A DNA stretch of 64,000 nt from Ktedonobacter racemifer DSM 44963 (GCF_000178855.1 NZ_ADVG01000001.1:2765481-2829480), one strand, 5' to 3'; positions 1 to 9,331 are shown, numbered from the stretch's first letter. Numbers and translations are program-made. Notes: generated by a model from the letters alone, not told the origin.

Positions 1-1
1 C

Positions 2-385
2 CCCCTGGGCGTGGTCTGGCTCAGCGTGCTCCTCCTGCTCGCCATCATTGGTATCGCGCTCTACACGCTGACACAGAATACAAAGTCCAATACATCTGAA
101 GAGATCTATCATTCACGCTGGGCGGGCGAGATCATTACGACGCTTGGCATCGCCAGCCTGGTCCTCTACCTCTGGTCCTATTTCCTGGTCACACTCCGCA
201 TCCAGGGGGTCTACCCGGCGCAAATGCAGGCAGGTGTAAGCCTGGGGATTGGCTCTCTGCTCACCATCTTCTTTATGCTTGTCACGATTGCTGGCGGAGT
301 GCTCACGCTCACCAACAAGCGCAAAGCCCGCAAACAGAGTACAGGCCAGCTCACCATAAAAAATAACGCCCAGGCCAAGTTGTAG
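2..385 (+). CDS. Membrane protein, 5' end cut by the window
   Basis: The reading frame is open from the left edge of the window, so the visible GTG at position 11 need not be the true start. About 125 residues are visible with three hydrophobic segments (roughly residues 1-20, 44-65 and 78-101) separated by short polar loops, ending in a basic tail rich in Lys and Gln. This indicates an integral membrane protein with a cytoplasmic C-terminus. I recognise no family and assign no function. It reads toward the M20 peptidase on the other strand, with an inverted repeat between them. Confidence 0.6.
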   Translation, partial: PLGVVWLSVLLLLAIIGIALYTLTQNTKSNTSEEIYHSRWAGEIITTLGIASLVLYLWSYFLVTLRIQGVYPAQMQAGVSLGIGSLLTIFFMLVTIAGGVLTLTNKRKARKQSTGQLTIKNNAQAKL

Positions 386-386
386 T

Positions 387-460
387 GTCCATGCTGGCAT
401 GGACTTTTCCCGCTGGAGGATACCTTCAGTGAGGTAGACAAGTCCATGCCAGCATGGGAC
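387..460. repeat. Inverted repeat between convergent genes
   Basis: Arms at 387-406 and 440-460 are complementary apart from one extra base. Each arm is itself a small palindrome (TCCATGC/GCATGGA). It lies just after the stop of the membrane protein and just before the stop of the M20 peptidase, so it could form a bidirectional terminator, although no clear U-tract follows. Confidence 0.6.
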
Positions 461-461
461 C

Positions 462-2237
462 CTACTTAAGGCGTTGAGCCAGGACCTGAATGACTTCGTA
501 GAGCAACTGGGGCAGGGCACCAAAGGAGTAGGACATCAAGACGGCCTCGTCGCGCTGGTGCGCACCACGCCCATGCACACCCCAGTTGAAGACAGGAAGC
601 TGTAGCTGCTGCATCAAGCGTAGCGGCAGACTATAGGCGCCAGGGCGCGGCACCTCCTCGTCCTCGCGCCAGATCGGCATATTGGCGGTTAAGGCCCTGA
701 TATCCATCTGCTCATCGAGCTGAAGGTAACTGATATCGGAGAGGAGAGGGAAGAACTCGCGCCGCGCCAGGTGCTGCTCAGGATGCGCATGCACCACCTC
801 GTCGATGGCCTCGGATAAGAGGCCAACGCTCTCAGGAACATGGGGATAGTAAGGCGGCGCGTAATAGATGACGACCGCGGGACCACGAAGGTTGCTCAGC
901 GACCAGAGCCGCTGCACGAGATGTAGCGAGCGCTCGCGCTTATCCAGAGTCGGCGGCAACTGCTGCCAGGTCTCGTCGAGCGCCTGGCGTACGCGCTTCT
1001 CGCCCAGGCGGCGCACCGTCTCCGCGTACAGCTCCGCATAACTCACAATGATGCCGCGCCGAGGCTCAATATGCCCGGACTGGCCCGTAGCACTCCGCCA
1101 ACGACGCTCTGTCTCATCTACGCGCTGCAAGAGCCGTTCTAGCGCCGTCTGAGCGACCTGGCGCAGGCGTTGTAGTAACTCCTCAGGGCCACTGGTCAGC
1201 GTCAGAACGTTGAGGTAGAAATAGGCCGCGAAGGGGAGCTGGACATCATAGTGCTGCTTGAGATCGGTGGCGTGAAGTGTTACCGGAGGAACCGTGCGCT
1301 GTCCCTTGCCCGTGTCACATAGTTCGTCATTCATGCTTAGATCACGGATCAGTTCGGCCATCAGCAGATTGGCATCCAGTCCGGCGAAGGGCGCGCCGAC
1401 ATGTGACTCGCGCCCAATACAGAGAAAGCTTGGCAGGAGCTTACCAACCGTACCACCATAGACATAGCGATGTGGATCACCGGGATAGAGCGCGGAGGCA
1501 TAATCGGTATTGAGCACGCCTAGTGCAAAAAAACTTGACATGTTCAGCTTTTCCTTGTTATACTCTTCTTGCTGCTCCAGGCTGGATGTGGGAAACGACT
1601 GTTGAGCTACCGGGCTACTTCTTCGATCCGTCTGAGGATCCTGCAATAGGTAACGCAATTGCTGCTCCTCGCGCCAGCGCACCAGGAAACGCACCGCCTG
1701 CAAGACGCCCGCAGACTCGTTCTCTTCGTCGGGAGTCGCTAGCATCAGCACCGAAAATGGGAGCGGACTCTCGTGACTGTTTGCGACCAGGTGGCGCATC
1801 AAGGCGATATTGACGGCGACGCCACTCTTCATATCGCCAACGCCTCGCCCAAAGAGCCAGTCGCTCCGCTCACCCTCCAGGGCAACATCAGGAGGGAGCA
1901 ATTCATCTATATGCCACGCCAGTTCCGTGGGCTGCAAGGCCAACGGCTCCAGGTCGCCATAATCGGCGGTATCCACAGTGTCAAAATGGCCCAGCAAGAT
2001 CAGCGTCTCCGGCCCCTGCCCACGCAGGAAGGCATAGACATTCTTGCGCCCATAAGGGTCATCCTGGATTAGATCAAAGCCACTCGCCGTATAGAGCGAC
2101 TCCAGGCCATCTTTATGCAACAAGGCCAGGATCTCACTGGCAACAACGTTCTCCTCTTCGCTAGGACTGACACCACGAATCGCCACCAGCCGCTCGGTAT
2201 ATGCCTTCACGTCCGCAAACCAATCAAGCCGCTGCAT
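462..2237 (-). CDS. RocB-like M20 family peptidase/amidohydrolase
   Basis: The 591-residue protein has the M20 zinc-peptidase layout: GHFDTVDT (metal His84, catalytic Asp86), GVGDMKSG (bridging Asp135) and TPDEENE (catalytic Glu/metal Glu near 171-172). The long insert and overall length fit the RocB branch, named from Bacillus arginine utilisation genes but of unproven reaction. A good ribosome-binding site (GGAGG) precedes the ATG. It probably hydrolyses a peptide or acyl-amino acid in the cytoplasm, as no signal peptide is seen. No catabolic arginine genes lie beside it, so a role in arginine breakdown is not supported by context. Confidence 0.8.
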   Translation of the reverse strand: MQRLDWFADVKAYTERLVAIRGVSPSEEENVVASEILALLHKDGLESLYTASGFDLIQDDPYGRKNVYAFLRGQGPETLILLGHFDTVDTADYGDLEPLALQPTELAWHIDELLPPDVALEGERSDWLFGRGVGDMKSGVAVNIALMRHLVANSHESPLPFSVLMLATPDEENESAGVLQAVRFLVRWREEQQLRYLLQDPQTDRRSSPVAQQSFPTSSLEQQEEYNKEKLNMSSFFALGVLNTDYASALYPGDPHRYVYGGTVGKLLPSFLCIGRESHVGAPFAGLDANLLMAELIRDLSMNDELCDTGKGQRTVPPVTLHATDLKQHYDVQLPFAAYFYLNVLTLTSGPEELLQRLRQVAQTALERLLQRVDETERRWRSATGQSGHIEPRRGIIVSYAELYAETVRRLGEKRVRQALDETWQQLPPTLDKRERSLHLVQRLWSLSNLRGPAVVIYYAPPYYPHVPESVGLLSEAIDEVVHAHPEQHLARREFFPLLSDISYLQLDEQMDIRALTANMPIWREDEEVPRPGAYSLPLRLMQQLQLPVFNWGVHGRGAHQRDEAVLMSYSFGALPQLLYEVIQVLAQRLK

Positions 2238-2546
2238 GCCTTACCTCCAATTGGGAGCATTCCCAGATACTTTTAGAGAAGATAATAGCATAACATCCAG
2301 AGAATTTGCGACGCCATCACGGGAAAACATGCGTACTACATCGCAACAAGAGGCGCATTTCGAGTCCCACCTATAGAGAGCGTCGAGTAAGAGAACGGAA
2401 GAAAACAGCACAGCGCGCATCAGTTCTCCGGTATAACTAGAGTGCAAATGATGCATCGTCCCCCCGGTTTCGTAGCGCGTCCGTGTAATGAACCACTCAA
2501 GTACTGACAACTGCTCATATCCTTGTCCGTTTTCAGTATCTTCATA

Positions 2547-2600
2547 TCCGAACACCCTGAGCGCGAAGCGCTAGACACGCGAGTGACGTTGGGTTTCGGA
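2547..2600 (+). repeat. MITE-like repeat, copy A (54 bp, no inserted modules)
   Basis: Ends TCCGAA and TTTCGGA are inverted, with CTGAGCGCG and AAGCGCTAGACACGCGAGTG inside. The copy at 58801-58890 matches it except for two extra 18-bp blocks; related copies are at 50725-50831 and 54456-54527. Confidence 0.7.
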
Positions 2601-2757
2601 ATAAGATCTCAGGGGCGCGTGGTCTCGCCAGCAAGTGGCGGGCCTGGCAAGCCTACACGCCCCTTACAACACGAACGCCAGCAGAAAGGATACCCATTAT
2701 GTCGCACTATGATGATTAATCAGATCAGCATAGACCACCCACCCTCATACTCTTACC

Positions 2758-2814
2758 AATCAGCAAAGCGAATGACGGACGACTTCCTATCGTCCGTCAT
2801 TCGCTTTGCTGATT
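2758..2814. repeat. Perfect 25-bp inverted repeat, 7-base loop
   Basis: Arms 2758-2782 and 2790-2814 are fully complementary. There is no U-tract on either side, so terminator function is uncertain. Confidence 0.75.
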
Positions 2815-2854
2815 CTCTACAAATTATGACTTCTTACCACTACGTGGCTCGCAG

Positions 2855-2896
2855 GGTTTATAGGATGTGGCGGGGCAATGCCACATCCTATAAACC
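2855..2896. repeat. 17-bp inverted repeat overlapping the PPTase stop
   Basis: Arms 2855-2871 and 2880-2896. The stop codon of the minus-strand phosphopantetheinyl transferase lies in the right arm, so this is probably the 3' hairpin of that transcript. Confidence 0.6.
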
Positions 2897-3661
2897 TGTA
2901 AAGAGGGCGTCGTGCCAGTCCCAGCAGCGTACAACGCAGGGGCTGGAGCCAGGACAAACGGCCAGGGCACCAGCATACTCCTGGCCTGGATCGAGCGCGA
3001 AGAGGCTCCAGTCGGCTGGCGTACGCTTATCATCTGTGCATGCGAGAAGAGCCGCTGGCTCGCCAGGCTTGAGCGAGACGGTGAAGGAGTCCAGGGGCAG
3101 CGAGAGGCCCAGGCCACGCGCCTTGATATACGCCTCCTTGCGCGTCCAGCAGTTATAAAAAGCCTGAACGCGCTGCTCGGCAGGTAGAGCCAGCAGCGTG
3201 GCACACTCTTCAGGAGCGAAAAAGTGCCGGGCCAGACTCTCCAGGTCACTCTGCGCGCGCATGTACTCCACGTCAACCCCCAGGAGCTGAAGTGGACTAA
3301 ACGCCAGGAGGATCATGGCGCCTGAGTGAGTAACGTTAAAGGCCAGTCGCGCGCCTGATACCTCTGGCTTGCCATAGGCATTATAGCGGAAGTTCAGGCT
3401 CGCTGGTTTCAGTTCCGCCCCATCCTCACCTACGCCATACCAGGCAAGAAGCAAGCGCAAGATACCCCGAGCCGTGACAGAGCATTGTCGATCACGTTCA
3501 AAGTGGAAGCGCCGGGCGCGTTCGCGCTCCTCTTCGTTGAGCACCTGCCAGAGATCCGCATAGCGCGCAGGCGCCAGAGGCAGATGCACGCGCCAGATAT
3601 GTACCTCATTCTGGGTGATAGGTGGCAGAGAGGCCGGTCGTCTCCAGGTAAGAGTATTCAT
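2888..3661 (-). CDS. 4'-phosphopantetheinyl transferase, Sfp type
   Basis: This 257-residue protein transfers phosphopantetheine from CoA to a Ser of carrier proteins in polyketide, non-ribosomal peptide or fatty acid synthesis. The family signatures are present: FNVTHSG, GVDVE (Mg-binding Asp and Glu) and NCWTRKEAYIKARGLGL (the W-x-x-KEA-x-x-K motif). Length fits the two-lobed Sfp/EntD/Gsp group rather than the short AcpS group. No carrier-protein or synthase gene lies in the window, so its substrate cannot be inferred from context. It is divergent from the sigma factor gene; the 265-bp gap must hold both promoters. Confidence 0.88.
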   Translation of the reverse strand: MNTLTWRRPASLPPITQNEVHIWRVHLPLAPARYADLWQVLNEEERERARRFHFERDRQCSVTARGILRLLLAWYGVGEDGAELKPASLNFRYNAYGKPEVSGARLAFNVTHSGAMILLAFSPLQLLGVDVEYMRAQSDLESLARHFFAPEECATLLALPAEQRVQAFYNCWTRKEAYIKARGLGLSLPLDSFTVSLKPGEPAALLACTDDKRTPADWSLFALDPGQEYAGALAVCPGSSPCVVRCWDWHDALFTGL

Positions 3662-3926
3662 ATTTTGTACTATCTTCTCATAAAAAAATACACGTCTTCA
3701 AAGAAAGTGGGAGATGTCCTCTATTTGTCCCCTGTATGCCCCGTATGCACGGTGTTCAATGCGTTCGCTCCATTCTATCATTTACATGGGAAAACAAAAC
3801 GCACATTGGGCACGCTCCTGAGGGTCAGAGAATCACGGCTCACCTGGCATTCCTGTCCATCAAAGATCCACATAAGCACATCGCGCAGTTCTGATCATAG
3901 AGGAGCACCGATATAAGGAGAAGAGC

Positions 3927-4571
3927 ATGTGTACCTTAAGCAATCCCGAGACGTCCGTGGGCATAGGTCTAGACACGATTGAACGCATCCTGGAAGACTA
4001 CAATAGCTACATCCTGACCCTGGCACGCCAGGCGGTAATTCGCTCAGCCACGCGAGCCGAGGTCCTGGATATGGAGATCGACGAGATCGCACAGATGACA
4101 CGTGTCAAGCTATGGCAAACGCTCCAGAAGACCAGGGTGGATAATCTCAAGGCATATATCAGGCGCATCGCCCACAACGAGGCCATCAACCGCATCCGCC
4201 AGCAACATAAGGAGGTCATCCCCCTGCCCGTTGATGAGCAGAATGAAGTCAGCCAGGAGTACACACCCCTGAGCCAGAGCGAGAGTATACTGGACCCGGT
4301 CACGATCTTTGAGCAGAAAGAGGCCATCGCAGAATGCACGCGCAAACTTATCACCCTGGTCATTCAGCTGCCGCACCGCCAGCAACAGGCAATGATCTGC
4401 TCGCTCAAAGAGCGTCACGACGACCCGGCGTCGCTCGCACTCAGCTTTAAGCTGGCTGGAAAAGATATCGTCAGCTACAACTGGCCCGGCGACAAGGTCG
4501 ATGAGAACAGGCTGCGCGCCTCGCTCTCCTTCACGCGTAGACGCCTGCGTCGCTACTTCGTGGTCGCGTGA
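3927..4571 (+). CDS. RNA polymerase sigma-70 family (ECF-like) factor
   Basis: The 214-residue protein has a region 2-like N-terminal part (residues about 15-95, including ARVKLWQT-like and LKAYIRRIAHNEAINRIRQQ helices) and a weaker region 4-like C-terminal part (LPHRQQQAM, then a basic tail). The ATG is preceded by AAGGAGAAGAGC. No anti-sigma factor is adjacent. The C-terminal half is divergent from textbook ECF factors, so promoter specificity cannot be predicted. The gene converges with the crotonase gene, with only about 30 bases between them. Confidence 0.72.
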   Translation: MCTLSNPETSVGIGLDTIERILEDYNSYILTLARQAVIRSATRAEVLDMEIDEIAQMTRVKLWQTLQKTRVDNLKAYIRRIAHNEAINRIRQQHKEVIPLPVDEQNEVSQEYTPLSQSESILDPVTIFEQKEAIAECTRKLITLVIQLPHRQQQAMICSLKERHDDPASLALSFKLAGKDIVSYNWPGDKVDENRLRASLSFTRRRLRRYFVVA

Positions 4572-4600
4572 TCGCTCATGCGACGCGACCACGCTTGAGG

Positions 4601-5377
4601 CTACGACCGCTCATCGAACTGGGGTTTGCGCTTCTCCAGGAAGGCGCGCATGCCCTCCTGCGCGTCAGGAATTTGCGAGGCGGCCGCCATCACCTCCATG
4701 GCATACGAGTAGGCCAGCGGTTGCGGCATCTCCATCTGGGCGTAGTATGCCTGTTTCCCCAGCGCTTTTGAGAAGAAACTTCCACGCGTCGCCGCTCCCA
4801 GCAAGCGCAGCGACTCCTCTTCTAACTGTTCAGGCTGCACTACACGATTGACCAGGCCCCAATCAGCGGCGGTCTGCGCATCGATGGGATCGCCGGTCAG
4901 CAGCATCTCCATGGCCCTCTTGCGCCCGATGTTGCGACTGAGCGCGACCATAGGTGTCGTGCAGAACCAGCCACCCTTACCACCCGGCGTGGCGAACGCG
5001 GCCTCCGTCGAGGCCACCGCCAGATCACAAGTAGCTACCAGTTGGCAGCCAGCCGCGGTCGCGATAGCATGCACACGCGCCAGCACAGGCTGAGGAATCT
5101 CCTGAAGCGTATTCATCATCGTCGTACAGGTCCGCAACAGTTTGCGCATAAACTCCAGGTCGCCATTAGCCATATCGGCGAAGTCATGGCCCGCGCTAAA
5201 GGCGGGGCCGTTCGCGGCCAGAATGATGCCACGCGCCGGACTTTCCCCCACTTCCCGCAGAGCCGTGGTCAGTTCCTGCATACATTTGAGGGAGAGGGCA
5301 TTGCGCCGCTTTGGATTGTTGAGGGTAATGGTCGCGAACTGTTCTTCGTACGCGACCTCAATGAGTTCATAGCTCAT
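4601..5377 (-). CDS. Enoyl-CoA hydratase/isomerase family protein (ECHDC3-like)
   Basis: A 258-residue crotonase-fold protein. The oxyanion-hole motif FSAGHD and the AAGCQLVATCDLAVAS helix are clear. The Glu of the classical hydratase (GG-x-E-L) is Gln here, and the second catalytic Glu position falls in a GGKGGWF segment without an obvious acid. This pattern resembles the ECHDC3 branch, so classical hydratase activity should not be assumed. RBS GAGGAGG precedes the ATG. No other beta-oxidation gene is nearby. Confidence 0.82.
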   Translation of the reverse strand: MSYELIEVAYEEQFATITLNNPKRRNALSLKCMQELTTALREVGESPARGIILAANGPAFSAGHDFADMANGDLEFMRKLLRTCTTMMNTLQEIPQPVLARVHAIATAAGCQLVATCDLAVASTEAAFATPGGKGGWFCTTPMVALSRNIGRKRAMEMLLTGDPIDAQTAADWGLVNRVVQPEQLEEESLRLLGAATRGSFFSKALGKQAYYAQMEMPQPLAYSYAMEVMAAASQIPDAQEGMRAFLEKRKPQFDERS

Positions 5378-5405
5378 TTTAGCGCCTCCTCTTGAGAGTA
5401 CTCCT

Positions 5406-5495
5406 CAGCACCTACGGTGCTTCGCAGAAGTTTGATGTGTGGTGTGATGCGGCAGGATGCCTCTGGCATCCTGCCGCATCACACCACACATCAAA
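5406..5495. repeat. Composite triloop hairpin (31-bp arms) with small flanking hairpin
   Basis: Long arms 5431-5461 and 5465-5495 are perfectly complementary with the 3-base loop TCT, closed by GCC/GGC. A small triloop hairpin AGCACC-TAC-GGTGCT lies just before it (5406-5420). No U-tract follows. See the triloop family finding. Confidence 0.8.
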
Positions 5496-5527
5496 TTCCA
5501 AGGTATTTCTTTGTGTGAAAGAAAGGG

Positions 5528-5573
5528 ACACCACCTGTTTCCCATATTATGCCATATGGGAAACAGGTGGTGT
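5528..5573. repeat. 20-bp perfect inverted repeat, 6-base loop
   Basis: Arms 5528-5547 and 5554-5573, located just downstream of the minus-strand ABC-F gene, so a likely transcript-end hairpin for it. Confidence 0.65.
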
Positions 5574-5596
5574 TGTACTTTATCTCAGCTATATGA

Positions 5597-7231
5597 CTAG
5601 CCAGCACGTTTTTCGGCATAGTATGAGTAGTTGCCGGGATAGGCCCGCACCTGCCCATCCAGTCCGATCTCCAGAATCTTAGTGGCGATGTTATCAAGGA
5701 AGTAGCGGTCGTGCGAGACCATCAGAACCGTGCCTTCAAAGTCGAGCAGCGCCTCCTCCAGGACCTCGGTTGAGGCAATATCCAGGTTATTGGTCGGCTC
5801 ATCAAGAAGCAGAAAGTTGGCTTCCTGTAACATCAGGCGCGCGATCTGCAAGCGGCTCTTCTGCCCCCCGCTCAGGTTACCAATAGGTGTTCGCACCTCC
5901 TCCACAGAGAGAAGGAAGCGGCTCAAGAAGGCGATGGCCTGGCCCTCGGTGAGCTTTTTCAGGCGGCGCACAAAGTCCAGGGGCGTGCTCTCAAAGGGTA
6001 GTGTCTCCTGCTCCTGCGAGTAGTAGCCGGTGACGACGCTGGCGCCGATTTTCACCGTTCCCGTTGTCGCAGGTAGCAGGTCCATCATCGTCTTGAGCAG
6101 CGTTGTCTTGCCCGCGCCATTGTGGCCCACGATGCCGATGCGCTCGCCATAGAGAACAGTAAAGTCAAAAGGCTTGACGAGCAGGCGCCCGCCGATCTCC
6201 TTGCTAAGCTGCTTGACCTCCAGCACGCGCTTGCCACTCCGCTCACCATTGAGATCGACCTTGATCCGGTCGCGCTCAAAGATAGGTTTATCAACCGCCT
6301 CTTGCTTCAGCTTCTCGACGCGTTTGGCCATATACTCGGCCCGGCCAGCGAACTTGGGATTCATCTTCGCCCACTCTTTGAGTCGGTGCATGCTGTGCTT
6401 GAGACGGCGAATCTCCTTCTGCTCCACGGTATACTGCTCTTGCAAGCGCTGGAGCTGCCGCTCGCGCTCGGCGACATAGGCACTGTAGTTACCTGCAAAG
6501 ACCGAGATCTCGCCATCCTCTAGCTCATAGATCTTGTTCACCGAGCGATCAAGCAGATGACGATCATGTGAGATGATCAGTACAGTACCAGGATAGTCGC
6601 GAATATACTGCTCCAGCCAGGCCTTGGCGTGCAGATCGAGATGATTATCTGGCTCGTCGAGCAAGAGCAGATCTGGCATCTGCAAGAGGATACGCGCCAG
6701 GTTGATAAGCTTCTTCTCGCCCCCACTGAAGGATTTCACCGGCAGTTTATGCTCGGAGAGAGGAAAGCCCAGGCCACAGAGGACTCCTTCGACGCGATGC
6801 TCAATGGTATAGCCGCCCAACGCATCGTAGCGCTCCTGCGTGACGCTATAGTCGGAGAGAATACGCTCCATCCGCTCAGGATCATCCATGATCTCCACGC
6901 TGGACATCTGCGCCTCCAGGCGTTTCATCTTCGTGGATAAAGTCTGTAACTCAGGGCTGCTGGTCGCGACTACGTCAAAGACGCTCTGCTCTAGCTGAGC
7001 CTCGTCGATCTCCTGCTGGAGATAACCGATGGTCAAATTGCGCTTACGAGAGATTGTGCCGGACGTTGGATCTTCACGGCCACAGAGCAGCTTAAAGAGG
7101 GTTGACTTGCCACTGCCATTCTCACCGACAAGGCCGATACGCTCTCTCTCTACAATTTCAAGATCGATATCGCGAAAGACGGGATTGCCACCGTAGTCTT
7201 TGCGCACCCGGGAAAAATTGACTAGCAACAT
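5597..7231 (-). CDS. ABC-F family ATPase (ribosome-associated type)
   Basis: A soluble 544-residue protein with two ABC domains and no membrane segments. Domain 1 has GENGSGKST, SGGEKK and LLLDEPDNHLD; domain 2 has GHNGAGKTT, LSGGQKSR and LLLDEPTNNLD. The roughly 80-residue charged, helical linker between them is the ABC-F hallmark; members act on the ribosome (translation factors or antibiotic protection) rather than in transport. I start at 7231 (MLLVNF), which has GGAG 10 bases upstream; the longer frame to 7345 adds 38 residues without family likeness. A resistance role cannot be told from sequence alone. Confidence 0.88.
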   Translation of the reverse strand: MLLVNFSRVRKDYGGNPVFRDIDLEIVERERIGLVGENGSGKSTLFKLLCGREDPTSGTISRKRNLTIGYLQQEIDEAQLEQSVFDVVATSSPELQTLSTKMKRLEAQMSSVEIMDDPERMERILSDYSVTQERYDALGGYTIEHRVEGVLCGLGFPLSEHKLPVKSFSGGEKKLINLARILLQMPDLLLLDEPDNHLDLHAKAWLEQYIRDYPGTVLIISHDRHLLDRSVNKIYELEDGEISVFAGNYSAYVAERERQLQRLQEQYTVEQKEIRRLKHSMHRLKEWAKMNPKFAGRAEYMAKRVEKLKQEAVDKPIFERDRIKVDLNGERSGKRVLEVKQLSKEIGGRLLVKPFDFTVLYGERIGIVGHNGAGKTTLLKTMMDLLPATTGTVKIGASVVTGYYSQEQETLPFESTPLDFVRRLKKLTEGQAIAFLSRFLLSVEEVRTPIGNLSGGQKSRLQIARLMLQEANFLLLDEPTNNLDIASTEVLEEALLDFEGTVLMVSHDRYFLDNIATKILEIGLDGQVRAYPGNYSYYAEKRAG

Positions 7232-7627
7232 AGGTAGGTGTCTCCTTCTGAACAGAAAAAACAGGGCAGAAAAAATGCCGTGATGGGTAAAAACAGAGGG
7301 TAACCTGGCAGGCAGAAAACTACCTATGCAGAGAAGGGAGCGCACACAGTGAGCTTATGAAGAGAAAAACAAAGGGGAGGAAAAGCAGCACACAAGGGAA
7401 TACTAAGGCTATGCTTAGCCGCGCACAATGGCAACGGGCATACCCTTTTATCCGCGCTACGATTCCGCCGCATAAGCAGAAGCGCCAGGCTTATGCGGCA
7501 ATATCATGCGATTGATATTTACCTGGAGGAGATGAGACCTGGGTGTAGTCCACCAGGTCCGACATTGGATAACTCATACATATATCGTAACATACACGCC
7601 AGTGCATGGTCAAGCTATTATTCCTTC

Positions 7628-7724
7628 GCGCCTGCGGCGCTCAGGTGTAAGGTGTGTCTGGTGGGGTGCTGGCGGGGCCAGCACCCCACCAGACACACCT
7701 TACACCGAGGCGAGCTTGCGAGCC
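7628..7724. repeat. Composite triloop hairpin (30-bp arms)
   Basis: Perfect arms 7644-7673 and 7677-7706, loop GGG, closed by GGC/GCC. Left flank GCGCC-TGC-GGCGC (7628-7640); right flank a GGCGAGC...GCGAGCC block (7709-7724). The same flanking blocks, in opposite orientation, surround the hairpins at 51829-51929 and 54804-54905. Confidence 0.82.
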
Positions 7725-7777
7725 GGAGCTGGCACCAGAGGAGGAATAGAAGGCCCTGTGAAGCATACTGGCACTTA

Positions 7778-7807
7778 TTGACACGGCCTTTTAGCGCGTG
7801 CTAGACT
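7778..7807 (+). promoter_or_regulatory. Promoter for the HAD gene
   Basis: TTGACA at 7778-7783 and TAGACT at 7802-7807 with an 18-base spacer, 45 bases before the ATG. Confidence 0.55.
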
Positions 7808-7852
7808 GCACATAACCACGATGATTGCCGCCAGGAAAGTAAAGGTCTTATC

Positions 7853-8596
7853 ATGCTTATTGAGCAGCCACAAGCTATTCGTACCGTATTCTTCGACGCG
7901 GGCTTCACACTCCTTCAGCCCACCCTCTCGACGCCCGAAATCTGTCACGCGGTTGGGCGTAGTCTCGATCTACATATTCATATCGATGATGTAAAAGGGC
8001 GTATGCAAGAGACTGAGGGTTACTTCCATCATCACCAACGCCTCAATCGCCATACCTGGGCCAGTGAGCAAGATATTCTCGATTTCTGGACCGGGTACTA
8101 TATGAATTTGTTGCGCCCCTTCGTCGAAGAGCATGACGAGAAGCGGCTCTATCAGCTCGCGCATACCATCACACGCGAGTTTGACAAGCCCAGCAACTGG
8201 CAACTCTATAACGATGTTTTGCCTGTACTGGAGGCACTGCAAGCCCATAAATATACCCTGGGCATCATCTCGGACTGGGGATCAGCCCTTAACACCATTC
8301 TCCACACATTGCGGCTCTCGCAGTATTTTGATTGCGTCCTCATCTCCGCGACCACCAGGCACGCCAAGCCCTCACCTATGCTCTATGAAGAGGCCCTGGC
8401 ACGCGCCAACTCCATTCCAGAGTTCTCGTTGCATATCGGCGACACCTATGTCCAGGATATCCTTGGTGCTCGCTCGGTTGGCATCACGCCGGTCCTGCTG
8501 GACCGCCACCAGAAGCTCCATTCGCACCAGGTTGATTGTCTCGTAGTCACTTCTCTCTTTGAACTGCTCGATCACTTGGAGGTTCCCCACTCATGA
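7853..8596 (+). CDS. HAD superfamily hydrolase
   Basis: A 247-residue HAD protein, probably a phosphatase of small phosphorylated metabolites in the cytosol. Motif I is FFDAGFT: the nucleophile Asp15 is present but the usual second Asp is Gly, as in some HDHD3/DREG-2-like members. Motif II is in ISDWGS, motif III the Lys in AKPSP, motif IV GDTYVQD. Residues 20-110 form a helical cap. The stop overlaps the ATG of the next gene (ATGA), so the two are translationally coupled. Substrate unknown. Confidence 0.82.
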   Translation: MLIEQPQAIRTVFFDAGFTLLQPTLSTPEICHAVGRSLDLHIHIDDVKGRMQETEGYFHHHQRLNRHTWASEQDILDFWTGYYMNLLRPFVEEHDEKRLYQLAHTITREFDKPSNWQLYNDVLPVLEALQAHKYTLGIISDWGSALNTILHTLRLSQYFDCVLISATTRHAKPSPMLYEEALARANSIPEFSLHIGDTYVQDILGARSVGITPVLLDRHQKLHSHQVDCLVVTSLFELLDHLEVPHS

Positions 8597-9282
8597 TCAA
8601 TTTCGCTACTAAACGCAGCAACCTGCTTCTCACCGGTCTTGCGCTGGGAGCCACCGCTATGGCGACCTCGCTGGTAGGCTATGTGAGGCGCGAGGTACAA
8701 CGACGCGGATATCCATCCTGGGAAGAGTGCCAGTGTGACTTTAAAGACAAACAGGCCTTCTTCCAGGTCTTTCACAGCCGGCACCAGTGGCGCGGCGCCA
8801 CGATTGTCACCCAGGAATGGGGCGCGCACCTGGTCAATCCCGCGCCATGGCTCCGCCGCCTGCTCCATCATGGCTCGCAGGCGCTTGCGGTCCTGAACAT
8901 GGGTAACCACTATGTCGAGCGAGTCACGCTCAGTCCCCAGGAGGCGCACCAGTTTGTCTACGCCATACAGGGAAAAAGTATGGGAGAACAGGACGACGAG
9001 AGCCAGGAAATAATGGAGAAGCGCCAGCTTATCTGGCGACGCGAGGTCCTGCATGTTCCCAGCCACCCCTTGGATGCCTATGTTCACCGCCTCTATCCCC
9101 TGCCAGTGACGAAGAAGATAAGCGCGGGCTTACCAGTGCTCTGGGATCGCGCCAGCGATACACCCATCACGGTCGAGGGCACGCTACTTGATACCCCTCT
9201 GGGGACGCGCATCGACTATATTGGCTGGACCCCATCGCAGGTGGCGTATTGTACAGCACGTCTGGAAGCCACGCGAGAGTAG
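8593..9282 (+). CDS. Anchored protein of unknown function, coupled to the HAD gene
   Basis: The 229-residue protein starts inside the stop of the HAD gene (ATGA). A hydrophobic segment at about residues 10-30, preceded by TKRS, suggests a signal anchor with most of the protein outside. The rest is mixed polar/hydrophobic with many Trp, His and Arg; I recognise no domain. Translational coupling suggests a shared task with the HAD hydrolase, but that is inference only. Confidence 0.65.
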   Translation: MINFATKRSNLLLTGLALGATAMATSLVGYVRREVQRRGYPSWEECQCDFKDKQAFFQVFHSRHQWRGATIVTQEWGAHLVNPAPWLRRLLHHGSQALAVLNMGNHYVERVTLSPQEAHQFVYAIQGKSMGEQDDESQEIMEKRQLIWRREVLHVPSHPLDAYVHRLYPLPVTKKISAGLPVLWDRASDTPITVEGTLLDTPLGTRIDYIGWTPSQVAYCTARLEATRE

Positions 9283-9331
9283 CGCCATAAAATTGCTCTC
9301 CACGCCTGGCTTCCAGCATACCGAGGAAAGG

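Larger units (their letters stand above)
2238..2887. other. Intergenic region with three repeats, no credible gene
   Basis: About 650 bases between two minus-strand genes. It holds a MITE-like repeat (2547-2600), a near-perfect hairpin (2758-2814) and a third inverted repeat at the end of the next gene (2855-2896). Open frames here have no ribosome-binding site and overlap the repeats; I do not call them. Confidence 0.6.
7232..7852. other. Divergent intergenic region with hairpins
   Basis: About 620 bases between ABC-F (minus) and the HAD gene (plus). It holds an 11-bp inverted repeat at 7467-7499 (GCCGCATAAGC and its complement), the composite hairpin at 7628-7724 and the HAD promoter. The stretch just before ABC-F is U-rich on the minus strand (short GGCA/TGCC hairpin followed by T-runs near 7245-7280), which might attenuate ABC-F, but this is weak. 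No gene seen. Confidence 0.5.

Noticed and set aside
2241..2555. 104-codon minus-strand frame upstream of the M20 peptidase
   Set aside because: No ribosome site, Cys/Ser-rich composition unlike neighbouring proteins, and it overlaps a repeat copy.
5042..5395. Plus-strand frames opposite the crotonase gene
   Set aside because: Shadow frames; the minus-strand gene has the crotonase motifs and a strong ribosome site.
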